Assembly (NCBI GenBank): GCA_003427395.1
Contig: BFEA01000644.1
Span: forward strand, 600,418 to 664,417
Length of the DNA: 64,000 bases
Origin: Chara braunii
Taxonomy: Eukaryota > Streptophyta > Charophyceae > Charales > Characeae
Direction of reading: 5' to 3'
This document shows positions 10,914 through 21,217 of the stretch, one piece after another. Every line of letters begins with the position of its first letter. The stretch's first letter is position 1. The notes under the pieces are model-generated. The model was not told the origin of the DNA. It saw nothing but the letters and a program-made list of their open reading frames with translations, and made no database searches. Both the position numbers and the translations under genes were made by a program.

Positions 10914-11111
10914 TTAGACAAGTAGGGGATCTAGCGAAGGATCAAGTTGCCGGATCTGGCTGTCTTGGGCTTGTGCTGCATGGCCTTCGACTATTTTCCT
11001 CAAAGGAAATCGCGGATCCTCAGCCAAAACGATTTCTTTTGGTGGCAGTGGTGGTCTGTTTGGAGGAGAAGGATGCGTCAAGACCAGCACCATCGGCTCC
11101 TGAAACATCAT
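10914..11111 (-). CDS. Exon-like ORF, unrecognised
   Basis: Short open frame (about 65 codons) ending at a stop at 10914, with a Pro-rich start (PSPPNRPPLPPKEIVLAED) and a soluble charged tail. No family recognised. It is listed only because its amino-acid make-up looks like protein and it lies on the same strand as the two neighbouring candidates. It could be a chance ORF. Confidence 0.2.
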   Translation of the reverse strand: MMFQEPMVLVLTHPSPPNRPPLPPKEIVLAEDPRFPLRKIVEGHAAQAQDSQIRQLDPSLDPLLV

Positions 11112-11295
11112 TCCCTAAACTGAACTCTAGAAACACCATTCTCTTTTCCCAAGACTTTTGAGGAGGTTCAGTGCAGCAGTGGCCAAACTCAGTCATCGGA
11201 TCCGGTTGTGCGCCTGAGGTGATGGGGCTGGCCCAGCTCGGTTTCTCAAAAGCGTCAGGGAACTCCTGGGCTGTGGAGCCTCACGGATCTTTACG

Positions 11296-11450
11296 GGGAA
11301 CATGGGGCACTTAGTGAACTTCCTCATATCGGGTGACTCAGGTCTGTGGCGGGAAACACACGGTACTTAGACAACTTCCTCATATCAGGCGATTCAGGAA
11401 ACATGGGTTACTAAGACAACTTCCTCATATCAGGTGATTCAGGTCTGTGG
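11296..11450 (+). repeat. Three-copy short tandem repeat
   Basis: The block ACTTCCTCATATC(A/G)GG(T/C)GA(T/C)TCAGG occurs three times (about 11318, 11370 and 11417), spaced about 50 bases, with GGTACTTAGACAA-like sequence between. GTCTGTGG follows the first and third units. No coding content is evident. Confidence 0.6.
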
Positions 11451-11964
11451 AACACAAGCCTTAATTCAGGTGATCAAGTTGAGATCAGTATGGCATAGTC
11501 AACTGATGTCTCTGTGCCAGGGAAGTTCACACAATGAGCAGGTGTGGTTCATTGCGGAATGTGTGCCCGTTTTGAAATGGATCTGGCTTTAGAACCAACC
11601 TTATTTGTCCTGTTACAGCTCATCTTGATGGGTGATTTCTGTCCCTCGTTCCCGTACAGTATTTTGGGTCGTTTTCAAAGGGATAAAACCATCGGTTGTA
11701 AAAATTGATTGGTGTGCATCACCACGTGGTAGAGTATGGCAAAAGAGGGGAAGAAGAGCTGCCACAGACTGGGCTCAAAGGATTGATTTCTCTGAATGGA
11801 TTGGGTACACATATTCATTTGGGCGAAGAGACAAGGAGAAGAAGGGCAGGGGGCGGATGGGATGGAGGAGGAAGAGGAAGAGAAATACGTCTGACATCAT
11901 TGCCGTGACTAAACGCAGCTGAAACGCAGGTTGTAATAGCTGTTCTCAACTTCTCAGAGCATAC
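11451..11964. other. No feature recognised
   Basis: Intergenic-looking sequence. The short plus-strand ORFs at 11632-11922 are rich in Arg and Gly from a GA-rich tract (11830-11890) and give no family match that I can see. Confidence 0.3.
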
Positions 11965-12243
11965 TCAACCTAGAATCTGCTGGATGTATCTGGGTGCAAG
12001 GTCGGCCAAACGCCGAACTGAAGTGAGTAGGCCCTCCTGGTATATATCTGATGCATGCCTGAAAAAAAAAAGTTTTTTCCTTTTGTGATTTGTTTTAACT
12101 TTTAACTGCCGTTCACAGAGCCCACTCACACTAGGACTGTCCTTCATGCATTTGACCACAAGTTCGGCTGAACGCCAAATGGAAGAATCAGAGGGGGTCC
12201 TCGAGGGAAGTGTTGCATACTGTAAAGGTGCAGACCAGAACAA
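11965..12243 (-). CDS. Exon-like ORF with possible short intron, unrecognised
   Basis: Reading right to left, a protein-like segment (SAELVVKCMKDSPS) is followed by GTGAGT, a poly-pyrimidine run and TTTTTTTTTCAG, then a second protein-like segment (IYQEGLLTSVRRLADLAPRY). This looks like two exons around an intron of about 90 bases that also happens to be open. The second segment is amphipathic-helix-like. I do not recognise a family. It is the best candidate for host coding sequence in this part, still weak. Confidence 0.3.
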   Translation of the reverse strand: MFWSAPLQYATLPSRTPSDSSIWRSAELVVKCMKDSPSVSGLCERQLKVKTNHKRKKLFFFRHASDIYQEGLLTSVRRLADLAPRYIQQILG

Positions 12244-12539
12244 GAACCGACCTCTCTATCAAAGTACAAGATAGCGCAGCGGAGAACTTAGATACCAATG
12301 ATCCGAACAATCAATATTGCAATGCAGCCCTGAACATACATCATCATCATCATTCCATGGTGTGAAAGGGGTCTGGCGCTTCACACAGGAAGACTGCGCC
12401 AGCCCCGACCATACACAGACGAAGAAGAAGGGGGTTAGACGAAGAAGAGGGGAAGATGGGAATGTCGTCAACACCAGTCTTCGGCACAGGCCCAAATAGT
12501 CCCTCGTCAAAATGTCTGAATCCCAAATGTCGAGTCTGG

Positions 12540-12801
12540 ATCCAATGTCGTCAAGTCTCAAGTCACAACTCTCTCTCTCTCTGTCGTAGTCTGCTGATAC
12601 TGAGAAGTCAGGTGGTGAGAGGGGAAGAAGAGATGGTGGACTTAGAAGAGGAAGAAGAAGAACTCTCTCTCTCTCTCTCTCTCTCTGTGTCCAGTACTAA
12701 CCTGTGAAGATGGCGCCTTGATGCAGGTACCTCGAAGATGGAGCTGGAGCTATGGCGCCACAGGTAAGTACCGCTGGCCTCCGCCAGCCATCTCTCTCCA
12801 A
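12540..12801 (-). repeat. LTR-related fragment ending at assembly gap
   Basis: On the minus strand the block GCGGTACTTACCTG followed by GGCGCCATAGCT matches the arrangement inside the LTRs at about 14950-14985 and 15815-15835. (CT)n tracts lie at about 12570 and 12662-12687, as (GA)n does in the 14.9 kb LTR. It appears to be part of a further LTR of that family, in opposite orientation and cut by the gap. Confidence 0.45.
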
Positions 12802-13771
12802 NNNNNNNNNNNNNNNNNNNNNNNNNNNNNNNNNNNNNNNNNNNNNNNNNNNNNNNNNNNNNNNNNNNNNNNNNNNNNNNNNNNNNNNNNNNNNNNNNNN
12901 NNNNNNNNNNNNNNNNNNNNNNNNNNNNNNNNNNNNNNNNNNNNNNNNNNNNNNNNNNNNNNNNNNNNNNNNNNNNNNNNNNNNNNNNNNNNNNNNNNNN
13001 NNNNNNNNNNNNNNNNNNNNNNNNNNNNNNNNNNNNNNNNNNNNNNNNNNNNNNNNNNNNNNNNNNNNNNNNNNNNNNNNNNNNNNNNNNNNNNNNNNNN
13101 NNNNNNNNNNNNNNNNNNNNNNNNNNNNNNNNNNNNNNNNNNNNNNNNNNNNNNNNNNNNNNNNNNNNNNNNNNNNNNNNNNNNNNNNNNNNNNNNNNNN
13201 NNNNNNNNNNNNNNNNNNNNNNNNNNNNNNNNNNNNNNNNNNNNNNNNNNNNNNNNNNNNNNNNNNNNNNNNNNNNNNNNNNNNNNNNNNNNNNNNNNNN
13301 NNNNNNNNNNNNNNNNNNNNNNNNNNNNNNNNNNNNNNNNNNNNNNNNNNNNNNNNNNNNNNNNNNNNNNNNNNNNNNNNNNNNNNNNNNNNNNNNNNNN
13401 NNNNNNNNNNNNNNNNNNNNNNNNNNNNNNNNNNNNNNNNNNNNNNNNNNNNNNNNNNNNNNNNNNNNNNNNNNNNNNNNNNNNNNNNNNNNNNNNNNNN
13501 NNNNNNNNNNNNNNNNNNNNNNNNNNNNNNNNNNNNNNNNNNNNNNNNNNNNNNNNNNNNNNNNNNNNNNNNNNNNNNNNNNNNNNNNNNNNNNNNNNNN
13601 NNNNNNNNNNNNNNNNNNNNNNNNNNNNNNNNNNNNNNNNNNNNNNNNNNNNNNNNNNNNNNNNNNNNNNNNNNNNNNNNNNNNNNNNNNNNNNNNNNNN
13701 NNNNNNNNNNNNNNNNNNNNNNNNNNNNNNNNNNNNNNNNNNNNNNNNNNNNNNNNNNNNNNNNNNNNNNN
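12802..13771. other. Assembly gap (970 N)
   Basis: No sequence. ORFs reading through it are meaningless. Confidence 0.99.
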
Positions 13772-14099
13772 GTGGAAGGGCAGCGATTCAAACAGGGTTG
13801 GGGGTTCGAGCAGGGGGGTGTCAAGGAGGAGAGGGGCTCATGGAAAGGGGGGTTCAAGGAGGCCGGTGAAAGAGAGCTACTATGGGTGAGGAGGGAGGAG
13901 AAGACCATGTGCCATCTGCAGGGAAGGTAGGAGGGTAGAGCAACAGAGTGAGGAAGGAGTAGATGGAGGCCCAGGAGGGATGTGAGGGAAAACACTCGCT
14001 GCAGACTAATTTTGCTAGTGTTATGATCCTGGGTATCTCACAGTGCAAAAACTCCAAGAAAGACAATGCCATTTAATTGCGACTGAAATGAAAGAGTTT
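13772..14099. other. No feature recognised
   Basis: G-rich at the start (GGGTTGGGGGTTCGAGCAGGGGGG, split over 13795-13820), then unremarkable. No gene supported. Confidence 0.3.
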
Positions 14100-14360
14100 G
14101 GGAAGAGAAGTGCACAAAGGAAGAAGAAGGAAATGAGAATGGAAGAAGAAGACGAAGATGAACACCAGCAAGAATCGATGTCAAGAAATGAGAATGGAAG
14201 AAGAAGAAGAAGAAGAAGATGATGAATACCAGCAAGAATCAATGTCAAGAAATGAGAATGGAAGAACAAGAAGATGAACGCCAGCAAGTATCAATGTCAA
14301 GACAAGAGAATGGAAGAAGAAGATGATGATGAACACCAGCAAGAATCAATGTCAGTCTCC
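14100..14360 (+). repeat. Minisatellite, four units of about 55-62 bp
   Basis: The block GATGAACACCAGCAAGAATC followed by AATGTCAAGAAATGAGAATG and a variable (GAA)n run recurs with starts at about 14157, 14219, 14273 and 14329. Unit length differences come mainly from the GAA run. It abuts the LTR that starts at 14381. Confidence 0.8.
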
Positions 14361-14587
14361 ATTCATCTCGCCACCCTCTCTGTTACATGCTGAGCCTGCA
14401 CACGGGCCCCGTTTTCGGGGCCCGACGGTTGCTGGTGGCCCCCAGGCCGCATGCCCCTCGGACATGCACCCTGGAGGCCCACAGCCGGCCTTAGGGCCGC
14501 AGTTTCGATTTGAGGCAGCATTTCATTTATTTATTTATTTGCTGTCCTATTTCTGTCTGTTTACGCATCGTTTCGGACTTGCAGTTC

Positions 14588-14616
14588 GTCCGAACAGACC
14601 TTGGGTCTGTTCGGAC
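14588..14616. repeat. Perfect hairpin in LTR
   Basis: Arms GTCCGAACAGACC and GGTCTGTTCGGAC (13 bp, perfect) around a TTG loop. The second LTR copy keeps a shortened version at about 15472-15488 with arms GTCCGAA/TTCGGAC. It is conserved in position between the two copies, so it is part of the family. Confidence 0.85.
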
Positions 14617-15130
14617 AAAGGCAACGTTTTTGGCCTGGTACGGACGCAAGCAGGCCCTCTTGGGTCAGGTCCACTTTGTCCGATAGCGGACACTCCTTGC
14701 TGCATCAGCAGGGAGGGCCTGGACGTCCAGTAGGGACCCAGGCAGGCCGTTTTAGGCCAAGGACCAGAGGCACATGGAGCCACACCCGCGAGGCCCAGCG
14801 CTACTTATAGCTGGGCCAGGCCAGGGCAGACACACAGTTTGAGTAGCTCACTTCTTGGGCGACACACTGCTGGGGCAGCGTGGTACAGCGCTGCGCTAGA
14901 GGTAGAGGAGCAGAGAGAGAGAGAGAGAGAGAGGTGGTGCCCGTACCTGCAGCGGCGGTACTTACCTGGGTGCCATAGCTGGACTCGACGCCAGCGACCT
15001 GCATCAGCGCGCCAGCGGTAGTTAGCACACGGCGGCAGTTAGCTGCAGGTGAGACAGCGAGGAGGGCGACATCTTCTTCTTCCTGCTGTTCTCGCCCCTG
15101 CTGTTCTCGCCCTCCACCTCCATATATTTT

Positions 15131-15195
15131 CTTCTTCTTCTTCTTCTTCTTCGTCGTCTTCTTCTTCTTCTTCGTCTTCTTCTTCTTCTTCTTCT

Positions 15196-15237
<42 letters not shown>

Positions 15238-15240
15238 TCT
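15131..15240. repeat. Compound (TTC)n / (CTG)n microsatellite in LTR
   Basis: A run of TTC with GTC interruptions passes into (CTG)n. The same place in the second copy (about 15981-16034) holds a pure (TTC)n. It generates long Ser, Arg or Lys ORFs in several frames that are not genes. Confidence 0.9.
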
Positions 15241-15249
15241 TTCAGAGAG

Positions 15250-16534
15250 TGTTACATGCTGAGCCAGCACACGGGCCCAATGTCGGGGGGCCGACGTTTG
15301 CTGGGGGGCCCCAGACCGCACGCCTTCGGACATGCACCCTGGAGGCCCACGGTCGGCCTTAGGGCTGCAGGTTTCCGATTGACGCAGCATTCATTCATTT
15401 ATTTATTTGTTTATTTATTTGCTGTCCTATTTTTGTCTGTTCGGGTGTCATTTTGGACTTGCAGTTAAATACGTCCGAACTGTTCGGACAAGGCCACGTT
15501 TTTGGCCTGGTACGGGCATAGGCAGGCCATGTTGGGCCACATCCACTTTTGTCCGATTGCGGACACTCCCTGCTGCATCAGCAGGGAGGGCCTGGACGTC
15601 CGGTAGGGACCCAGGCAGGCCGTTTTAGGCCTAGGACCAGAGGCACACGGAGGGCACACCCGCGAGGCCCAGCGCTAGTTATAGCTGGGCCACGCCAGGG
15701 CAGACACAGTTCGAATAGCTCACTTCTTGGGCGACACGCTGCGACAGTGTTACGCTAGAGGTAGAGGTGTAGGTAGGGAGTGAGGGGGGGGCCATACCTG
15801 CGCTGGTGGAGATCTTACTTGGGCGCCATAGCTGGTCTTCGCGCCAGTGCCCTCCAGCAAAGAGGAGACACGCGGTGACAGTTGGTACCTGGCAGCAGTT
15901 ACTTGCAAATGAGATACCGAGGAGGACGACGTCTTCTTCTTCTTCTTGCTCTCACCCTCCATCTCTCCTCCTTTCTCCTTCCATCTTCTTCTTCTTCTTC
16001 TTCTTCTTCTTCTTCTTCTTCTTCTTCTTCTTCTTTCAGAGAGAGAAAGAGGGAGAGAGAGAGGTTACAGGCAGAGGTTACAGGCAGAGGTTACATCGGG
16101 CCATGAGGCCCAGGATCTGATTTGACATTTTTGTGCCAGACATTGATTGGACATTCGGCAGGGAGACTATTTTTGGACTTCGCTATCGCGATCTTGGTCT
16201 TCTCATTCATCTCCATCTTCGTCTCGCCTATCCCCCCCATCTCCTCATCCGTGGCATCTCCCAATGTACGTGATCAAGGGGGGATCTTTCTTCTATGTAT
16301 GTGGTCCCTCCTCTCTCTCTCACATGTGTGGTGTATGATGGGGTGTCGCGTCAATATCTGACAGGTCAGGTCATATCTTTGAGTCTTTTGTTGCGCTACA
16401 TTGTGCTATTTTCATATGTATCTGGATGTACATTGCTTGTTGATGCTTTGTTGACACTGCATTGTCCATTTGAGTCCTTTTCATCACTTTCGGATCCTTG
16501 GCTCCATATACATCGCTCCAATGAGCATGTATCA
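15250..16534 (+). mobile_element. LTR (5' LTR, 1285 bp) of a retrotransposon
   Basis: Starts TGTTACATGC and ends GCATGTATCA; these termini are inverted repeats matching at 9 of 10 positions and have the TG...CA ends of LTRs. A primer-binding-site-like sequence follows two bases later. Near the end of the tandem-repeated part CAGAGGTTACA is repeated three times (16050-16095). No matching 3' LTR is seen, and plus-strand internal coding is absent: the element is cut off within about 0.7 kb. Confidence 0.7.
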
Positions 16535-16536
16535 GT

Positions 16537-16549
16537 TGGTATCGGAGCC
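16537..16549 (+). promoter_or_regulatory. Primer binding site, initiator Met tRNA type
   Basis: TGGTATCGGAGCC lies two bases after the LTR end. It differs at one position from the common plant retrotransposon primer site TGGTATCAGAGCC, which pairs with the 3' end of initiator Met tRNA. It supports the LTR call and its plus orientation. Confidence 0.7.
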
Positions 16550-16597
16550 CCGCTTGTGAATCAGGACTGTAACCTGACCTACGTGTGGTTAGGAGGA

Positions 16598-16640
16598 ATC
16601 AACCGATCGATCGATCGATCGATCAATCGATCGATTGATT
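16598..16640. repeat. (GATC)n / (GATT)n microsatellite
   Basis: CGAT repeated about seven times, decaying into CAATCGATCGATTGATTGAT. GATC is a self-complementary unit, so the tract can extrude. Confidence 0.95.
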
Positions 16641-17300
16641 GATTTGCAAGGAAAATGAGCAATGGCGAAATGACAGATTTCCGATTGTAAAATCACATTG
16701 AAAGCCAGGAAATCCCACACTGTCCAGAAAGCAGAATTGCACCGATATTACACCAATGGAGAACCAAAACACTGAATCCAAGTATCAATGAGAGCATACT
16801 CTCGTCATCACCAACTTAAGTATCCAGAGTTCATCCCCTACGTGGCGCTCAGTGCCCAGACTACTATCACGCAGCTACTTTCAACCTAAGAATTGACAAT
16901 GCAATTGTTGACGTCAGCAGCAGAACCGAAGTACATGAAGATGTCGACCCTTGCAGACTATCGCCAAGACCAGGTATGTGCCCTCACGTCATCATCCTCA
17001 TCTCTCTCTCTCCTCTCCTCCCTCATTTCTCACCCACGTTTTCTCCCTCATACACGAAGACCACCACTAACGCTTGTTGTACAACCAAGCACCAGCCAGC
17101 TATGGAAGTTGGGCTATGGTGCTGCCCTCAACAGCGTCCTTCCTCTACACGACCGCACGTGCGCGACACCTTGCCCTGCGCTAGCAGCAGCCTGCGAGCG
17201 CTTGCTCCAGCGGCGCTGCCGCAAACTTGCAAATGCCTGAATGCCTTGGCCAGGTAGTGAGCACTTTCCTATATGGGAAGTGCTTTGCCTGGTCTGCTGC
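16641..17300. other. Internal remnant of the plus-strand LTR element, or unassigned
   Basis: No recognisable gag. A plus-strand ORF at 16893-17240 has no features that I recognise. Around 17270-17400 the sequence passes into the decayed 3' end of element A on the other strand. Confidence 0.3.
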
Positions 17301-17948
17301 CTAGCGAGGCTGGGCCTGTGCCAGAAGCTTCCGGTAGGCCCTGTGCCCTGGGCCTCGTACAGTTAACGTCCAACTGCCAGTCGTGCCTTCTGCATCCGCT
17401 CGATTCTTGTTTCCCCGAATTCTCCCCAACTTGAAGTTGAACATCCAGATATATGTTAACCATCTGGCAACTGTTGGATCCGATGGAGTGTAATTTTTTA
17501 GGGAGCAAGTGAGCGCGGTTGGGTCAACTCTCAATATGAATCTCCTGCCAAAGATATAATTCCTGAAGATTCTCAGGCAATGAAGAATGGCGAGAGTCTT
17601 CTTCTTAAACTGAGAGTAATTCCTCTCAGTTGTGTTAAGTGTCCTGCTCTCAAATCTCAGCGGCCTCTCCTTTCCGTCAACATCTGCCTGAATCAGGACT
17701 CCTCCCAAGGCAGTCGGCCCTACGTCCGTCTCAATGATGAAAGGCCTCATCTCAGTGGCCTCATAGTCTGGTGCTCCCAGTATTAAACCCCCTTCCCTAA
17801 ACTCGGTCTTCATTCTTGTCACAGCCTCTTCCTGATCTCCACCCCAGACCCATTTCTGATTCTGACGTACCAGCTTTCTCAAATGTTCCGTCCTGACAGC
17901 AAAATTTATGATGAAGCTTCTCCAAAATCCACGCGTGTCAAGGAAGCT

Positions 17949-17950
<2 letters not shown>
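17301..17950 (-). pseudogene. Element A pol: RNase H domain
   Basis: Begins RSFLDTRGFWRSFI directly after the LINE poly(A), followed by the RT thumb-to-RNase H hinge and the RNase H domain. That domain shows IIETDVGPTALGGVL (first Asp), NYSQFKKKTLAILHC, RRFILRVDPTALTC and GNKNRADAEG. In relatives of this family the second motif is usually K-E-TLA; here the expected catalytic Glu is Lys (KKTLA), so the enzyme is probably dead. Normal sequence ends soon after NRAD; the last residues look like unrelated DNA. Confidence 0.8.
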
Positions 17951-17951
<1 letters not shown>

Positions 17952-17981
<30 letters not shown>

Positions 17982-18663
17982 AATCACACCCCCTGCAATG
18001 CTAGCGGTGCTGGTAAAAGCAGACACCACTAGCACCCGGGGAGGGGCTCCATCTATTGGTGGGGAGCATCACCTGCTGGAAAACGGGTCCAACGTCCCAG
18101 AATGAAAATGTGCTGAATCGCCCTGCCAGCATTGATTACTCTGGCATCCAGAAAATTGACTGTGCAGGTTGCTAGAGGAGGGGAGAAAACCTTTTCGCCC
18201 CAGTACCCGGCGCCAAATGTCTAATGCTACAAAACTAGTTCCTCCTTTCCTCCTTAAATAAGCTACAACATCAAGGCTGCGGATAAGTATGGGGCTCCGC
18301 TATCCCATGGAGCTGCCTATATCACCCATCCCATCTTGAGGCGCCCCTTATCTTTTTGCCCAGCCTTCTTTTGCAGCCCCCCTTCCAACAACAGTCCTTT
18401 TTTTGGAGGAAACTTCAGAAGGCCCTCGCTCCATCCTCTCCACGTTGCTGTTGTACCCTATTTCTATCCTTTTTTCACTTGAATCAACTTTTCTGCCCAC
18501 TCCAAACAGCGCCCTATGCTGAGAACCGGGTCTAACTCCTGCCAGCGTTGATTACTCTGGGATTGGAGAAGGAAAGAACCTCTTCGCCCTGAACCAGGCG
18601 CCAGATATCTGTTGCTACAAACTAGCTCTTCCTCTTCTACCAATCTCCAACTACCAGTCTTGG
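17952..18663 (-). mobile_element. LINE 3'-end fragment L-C inserted in element A pol
   Basis: A T run of 29 (17952-17980), the poly(A) tail on the minus strand, is followed by about 680 bases closely matching the 3' UTR of L-B at 34251-34930. The shared parts include the GAGCAGACACCACTA hairpin block, TCTATTGGTGGGGAGCATCA, AAAACGGGTCCA and the GCCAGCATTGATTACTCTGG motif. It separates the RT part (ending ...HSIIDV) from the RNase H part (starting RSFLDTRG). A clear target duplication was not found. The GGCGCCAGAT-type block occurs twice (18208 and 18598), so the scrap may hold two 3' UTR units. Confidence 0.8.
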
Positions 18664-19748
18664 CTCATCAAACATCTATTATTGAATGGAAAGGTACTGG
18701 TCATTCAATAATCTTGTTCGTTTTCTTCACATCTGGCCTTCGTCCATTCTCGTTACAAACGAACCCCAAGATGGTAGCTTCCCTCATACAATGTCTAGAT
18801 TTGGTTCCACTCGCCGTAAGGTTATGTTCTTCCAACAGGTTCAAGACTTTGTCAAGGTCCTAAACATGCTTCCAGACAAAACGCCTTACTCCTGGCATAA
18901 CTTCATATTCTTCCTTCTCCTTTGGCCCTTTCACTGCCAAGTCATCAATATATGGTTGGGTGATATGTGGACTAACCGTCTGCATGGTCCGGATCATATG
19001 CCTCTGCACCACTGCTACTGCATTAGTCCACCCTTGAGGGGCCACATTCATGTGGATTAGCCCCCTAGGCGTATGCATCGCTGTCACAGGCCTATCCAAC
19101 GGATACACAAGAAACTGATCATACCCAGAATAAAGGTCTATAAGTGATATTATAGGCCTTCCCGCGCACGACTCTGACAGCGCGTCTGCGTTTGGCAAGC
19201 CTCCCTCATCTCGCACAGTTACAACATTTAGTCGCGGTAAGTCTTGCACCCACCGTAATGTCTCATTAGGCTTAGCAAAACAAAACCATGGGGATGCATA
19301 TGGTCCGCTGGAAAAGTCGGCGACATACGTCCGCATTTTTCCATCGAGGTAGTCCACCACCTTCTTCTCCTCGTCAGGATTAGGATATCACGCACTTCTT
19401 AGATTTCATGGCTTGTGTGGTACGGTATGGATCCGAACCATTGGAATTTTACCTGCATCCAACCTCCCACGCTGGTCATCATCGAAAGCATACGCGTGAT
19501 GCCTCTTCTTCATTAGCTTTATCATCAGATTTTTCTCGTGAGGCGACAGGAATCCAGACTCCCCTCTACTATCAATTTTTCCTCATTCTCCTCGTTGATT
19601 CGTTCCCTCATTCGCCATATCGATCCACTCTCCCGCTCGTAGTAAGCCTCCTCGTCTTCTGTAACGAGAACGGGAACTGGGCGACACTTCTTATCTATTG
19701 TTTTGTACCGCCTTTGGGAACCCTGCTTGAGCCGTCCCCTAAAAAAGG
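18664..19748 (-). pseudogene. Element A pol: reverse transcriptase
   Basis: Ty3/gypsy RT. The first part (about 19560-19361) reads in pieces with frameshifts, including a KKRHHAYAFDDDQRGRLD block. From 19360 a clean frame runs KVVDYLDGK, ASPWFCFAK, LRWVQDLPRLN, IISLIDLYSGYDQF (motif A, catalytic Asp), MNVAPQGWTNA (motif B) and QPYIDDLAVKG (motif C, both Asp present). A TAG near 18859 interrupts before DLDKVLNLLEEH and the block leading to the insertion site. Active-site residues are intact; inactivation is by stops, shifts and the LINE scrap. Confidence 0.85.
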
Positions 19749-20054
19749 TCAGCTTACTGTTTGCGCTTGCATCATTGCTGGGTCCCTTACCCCCCCAGGA
19801 AGCCGATAAGTCAATTGTATCTCTCCAACTTGAGGGTTTTCCAAGACTTGCTCCCTCAAAGCCTTGATGGCCTCTGAGTCTGCCAACTCATGAGTCGCCA
19901 CCAAGTCCATGGCCTTGTTCACGTTCGTCAGACTGAGTGAAAGCACTTCCGCCCTTCCTTCATTTTTTGGCTCCTCTAAAAGTCGTCGCCTCTCATTTTC
20001 GGACTCCTCCACCGTGAACGAGTCAGGATTGTATCGATTCCTTATACTTCTAGG
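19749..20054 (-). pseudogene. Element A pol: protease-RT spacer
   Basis: Charged open segment (20012-19749, EESENERRRLLEEPKNEGRA then a helical stretch) lying between protease and RT, in a different frame from the protease start, so shifted. It has no recognised domain. The acidic spacer is expected between PR and RT in long gypsy polyproteins. Confidence 0.55.
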
Positions 20055-20437
20055 TTATGTGTTCCTGCAGGTCACGATCTCGTAGTTCCCACATGCAAGA
20101 TCACACAGGAGTAAGATCATCGTTTCATCGTGTTTGTTGAAGATTAATGTCTCCGTCGTGCACAAGAACGATCTCCCCAAAAGGATGGTGTGGTCCACAT
20201 CAGGCATGGCAAAGAAACAAGTCCTTGCCTTTACCTTGCCAACCTCGACGACCACCCACAAAACACTGCCTTGCAATTAGCACCATGCAGGATGCCACAA
20301 TCTGATCGATGTACCTCCATCCCCAGCCTAAGTGCATCAGCTTCGCTGATAATATTCATTTCTGCTCCAGTAACTAACATTGTCGTGCACTTTGACCCTT
20401 TTACCACCAAATCCACCATCTCGCAAGCCACACATTT
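20055..20437 (-). pseudogene. Element A pol: retropepsin-like protease, catalytic Asp lost
   Basis: Aspartic protease that would mature Gag-Pol. Normal retropepsins read (L/I)(V/L)D(T/S)GA. Here the box is MLVTGAEMNIIS, with Val (GTT) where Asp (GAT) should be, at about 20372-20374. The rest of the fold is visible: the ADALRLGMEV stretch, then in a shifted frame VLWVVVEVGKV, FFAMPDVDHTILLGRSFL (the hydrophobic ILLGRSFL is the usual second retropepsin landmark). A TGA at 20440-20438 separates it from the upstream part. Confidence 0.8.
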
Positions 20438-21217
20438 TCAGTCCATCTTAGTTCCAGTTTCAGCCCACTCTGCCTCCTTCGGCAAGATCGTACTAAGGTG
20501 TACATTCGACACTAATCTCCGAGAGAGCCTTTTTTTCAACCCATCACGGAGCCTGGGAGCAGACGCCAGGATGTCTTTCAGGTTCATAAGGTCATTATGA
20601 CCCTCAAGTAACATGTCCACCATCCGCTCCACGTCAAAACCCTCTTCTAAACGAACCGTATACTTCTTTTTCTTCGGCGCCACATCGCGCACAATCAGTT
20701 CGACCTCCTCCTGAGGTCCTCTCTTCTTCCCCTTTTGCTCCGCTCTCATGTCCTCCTCTTAGCGAAGTTTTTCATCTTCCTCATCCTTGTCATCCTCCTC
20801 CTCAACTTCCACAACCTCTTTCCTTCGTTCTTGTTTGGGTTCTCTTCGTGGAAACTCCTGGCTAGCACTTCCCTTGGGCTGGCCCCTGGTTCGGGCGGCC
20901 ATTGCAGCTCTCCCCTGCGTCGTAGGAGGCCTATAGGTCATACCGGACCTTGGGCTTGATCCTACCGTCGCTACCCCAGGGTACCCTTGCCGTGATGGCA
21001 CTGATTTCGGACTAGACTCGTAGAGGAAAACCTTGGGGAGATCAGCCCTCCAATCTCTTACTTCGTGGCATATCTCTACCAGCTTTTGCTGGTATCTCCC
21101 CATCTTCTCCCATAAGTTTTCCATCTTGCCCAGGAGGATCGACGCAAAGTCCACCTTTTCGTCAGAGCCCTCTTCATTTTACTCAATGATTATAGGTTCC
21201 TCTCTTAGGACCCCAGC
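20438..21217 (-). pseudogene. Element A gag-protease spacer
   Basis: Two pieces in the same frame as gag and protease: 21154-20759 (MENLWEKMGRYQQKLVEICH, then a basic and acidic stretch ending EEEDDKDEEDEK) and 20749-20438 (charged, with a MVDMLLEGHNDLMNLKDILA helical part). Stops at about 21218, 21184, 20759 and 20438 interrupt an otherwise continuous frame. Coiled-coil and acidic character is visible; function unknown. Confidence 0.65.

Larger units (their letters stand above)
14381..15249 (+). mobile_element. Partial LTR (first tandem copy)
   Basis: Begins TGTTACATGC like the LTR at 15250 and is colinear with it for about 790-870 bases: the GGCCCGACG block, TTATTTATTTATTTGCTGTCC, the GTCCGAA palindrome, the AGCGCTA(C/G)TTATAGCTGGGCC block, then a pyrimidine microsatellite ending CTTTCAGAGAG. 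It stops where the second copy starts, so it lacks the last 0.5 kb of the full LTR. It is a tandem duplication of the 5' part of the LTR or a truncated older insertion. TTATAG near 14805 could be the TATA element. Confidence 0.7.

Noticed and set aside
12697-13995. ORFs of nearly 400 codons around 13 kb
   Set aside because: They read through 970 N; less than 15 percent is real sequence.
15022-15468. Long Ser-, Arg- or Lys-rich ORFs on both strands
   Set aside because: They are translations of the (TTC)n/(CTG)n microsatellite in the LTR, open in several frames at once.
17952-17980. Poly(T) as an RNA polymerase III terminator
   Set aside because: The 29 T are the poly(A) tail of a minus-strand LINE fragment, as shown by the matching 3' UTR beside it.
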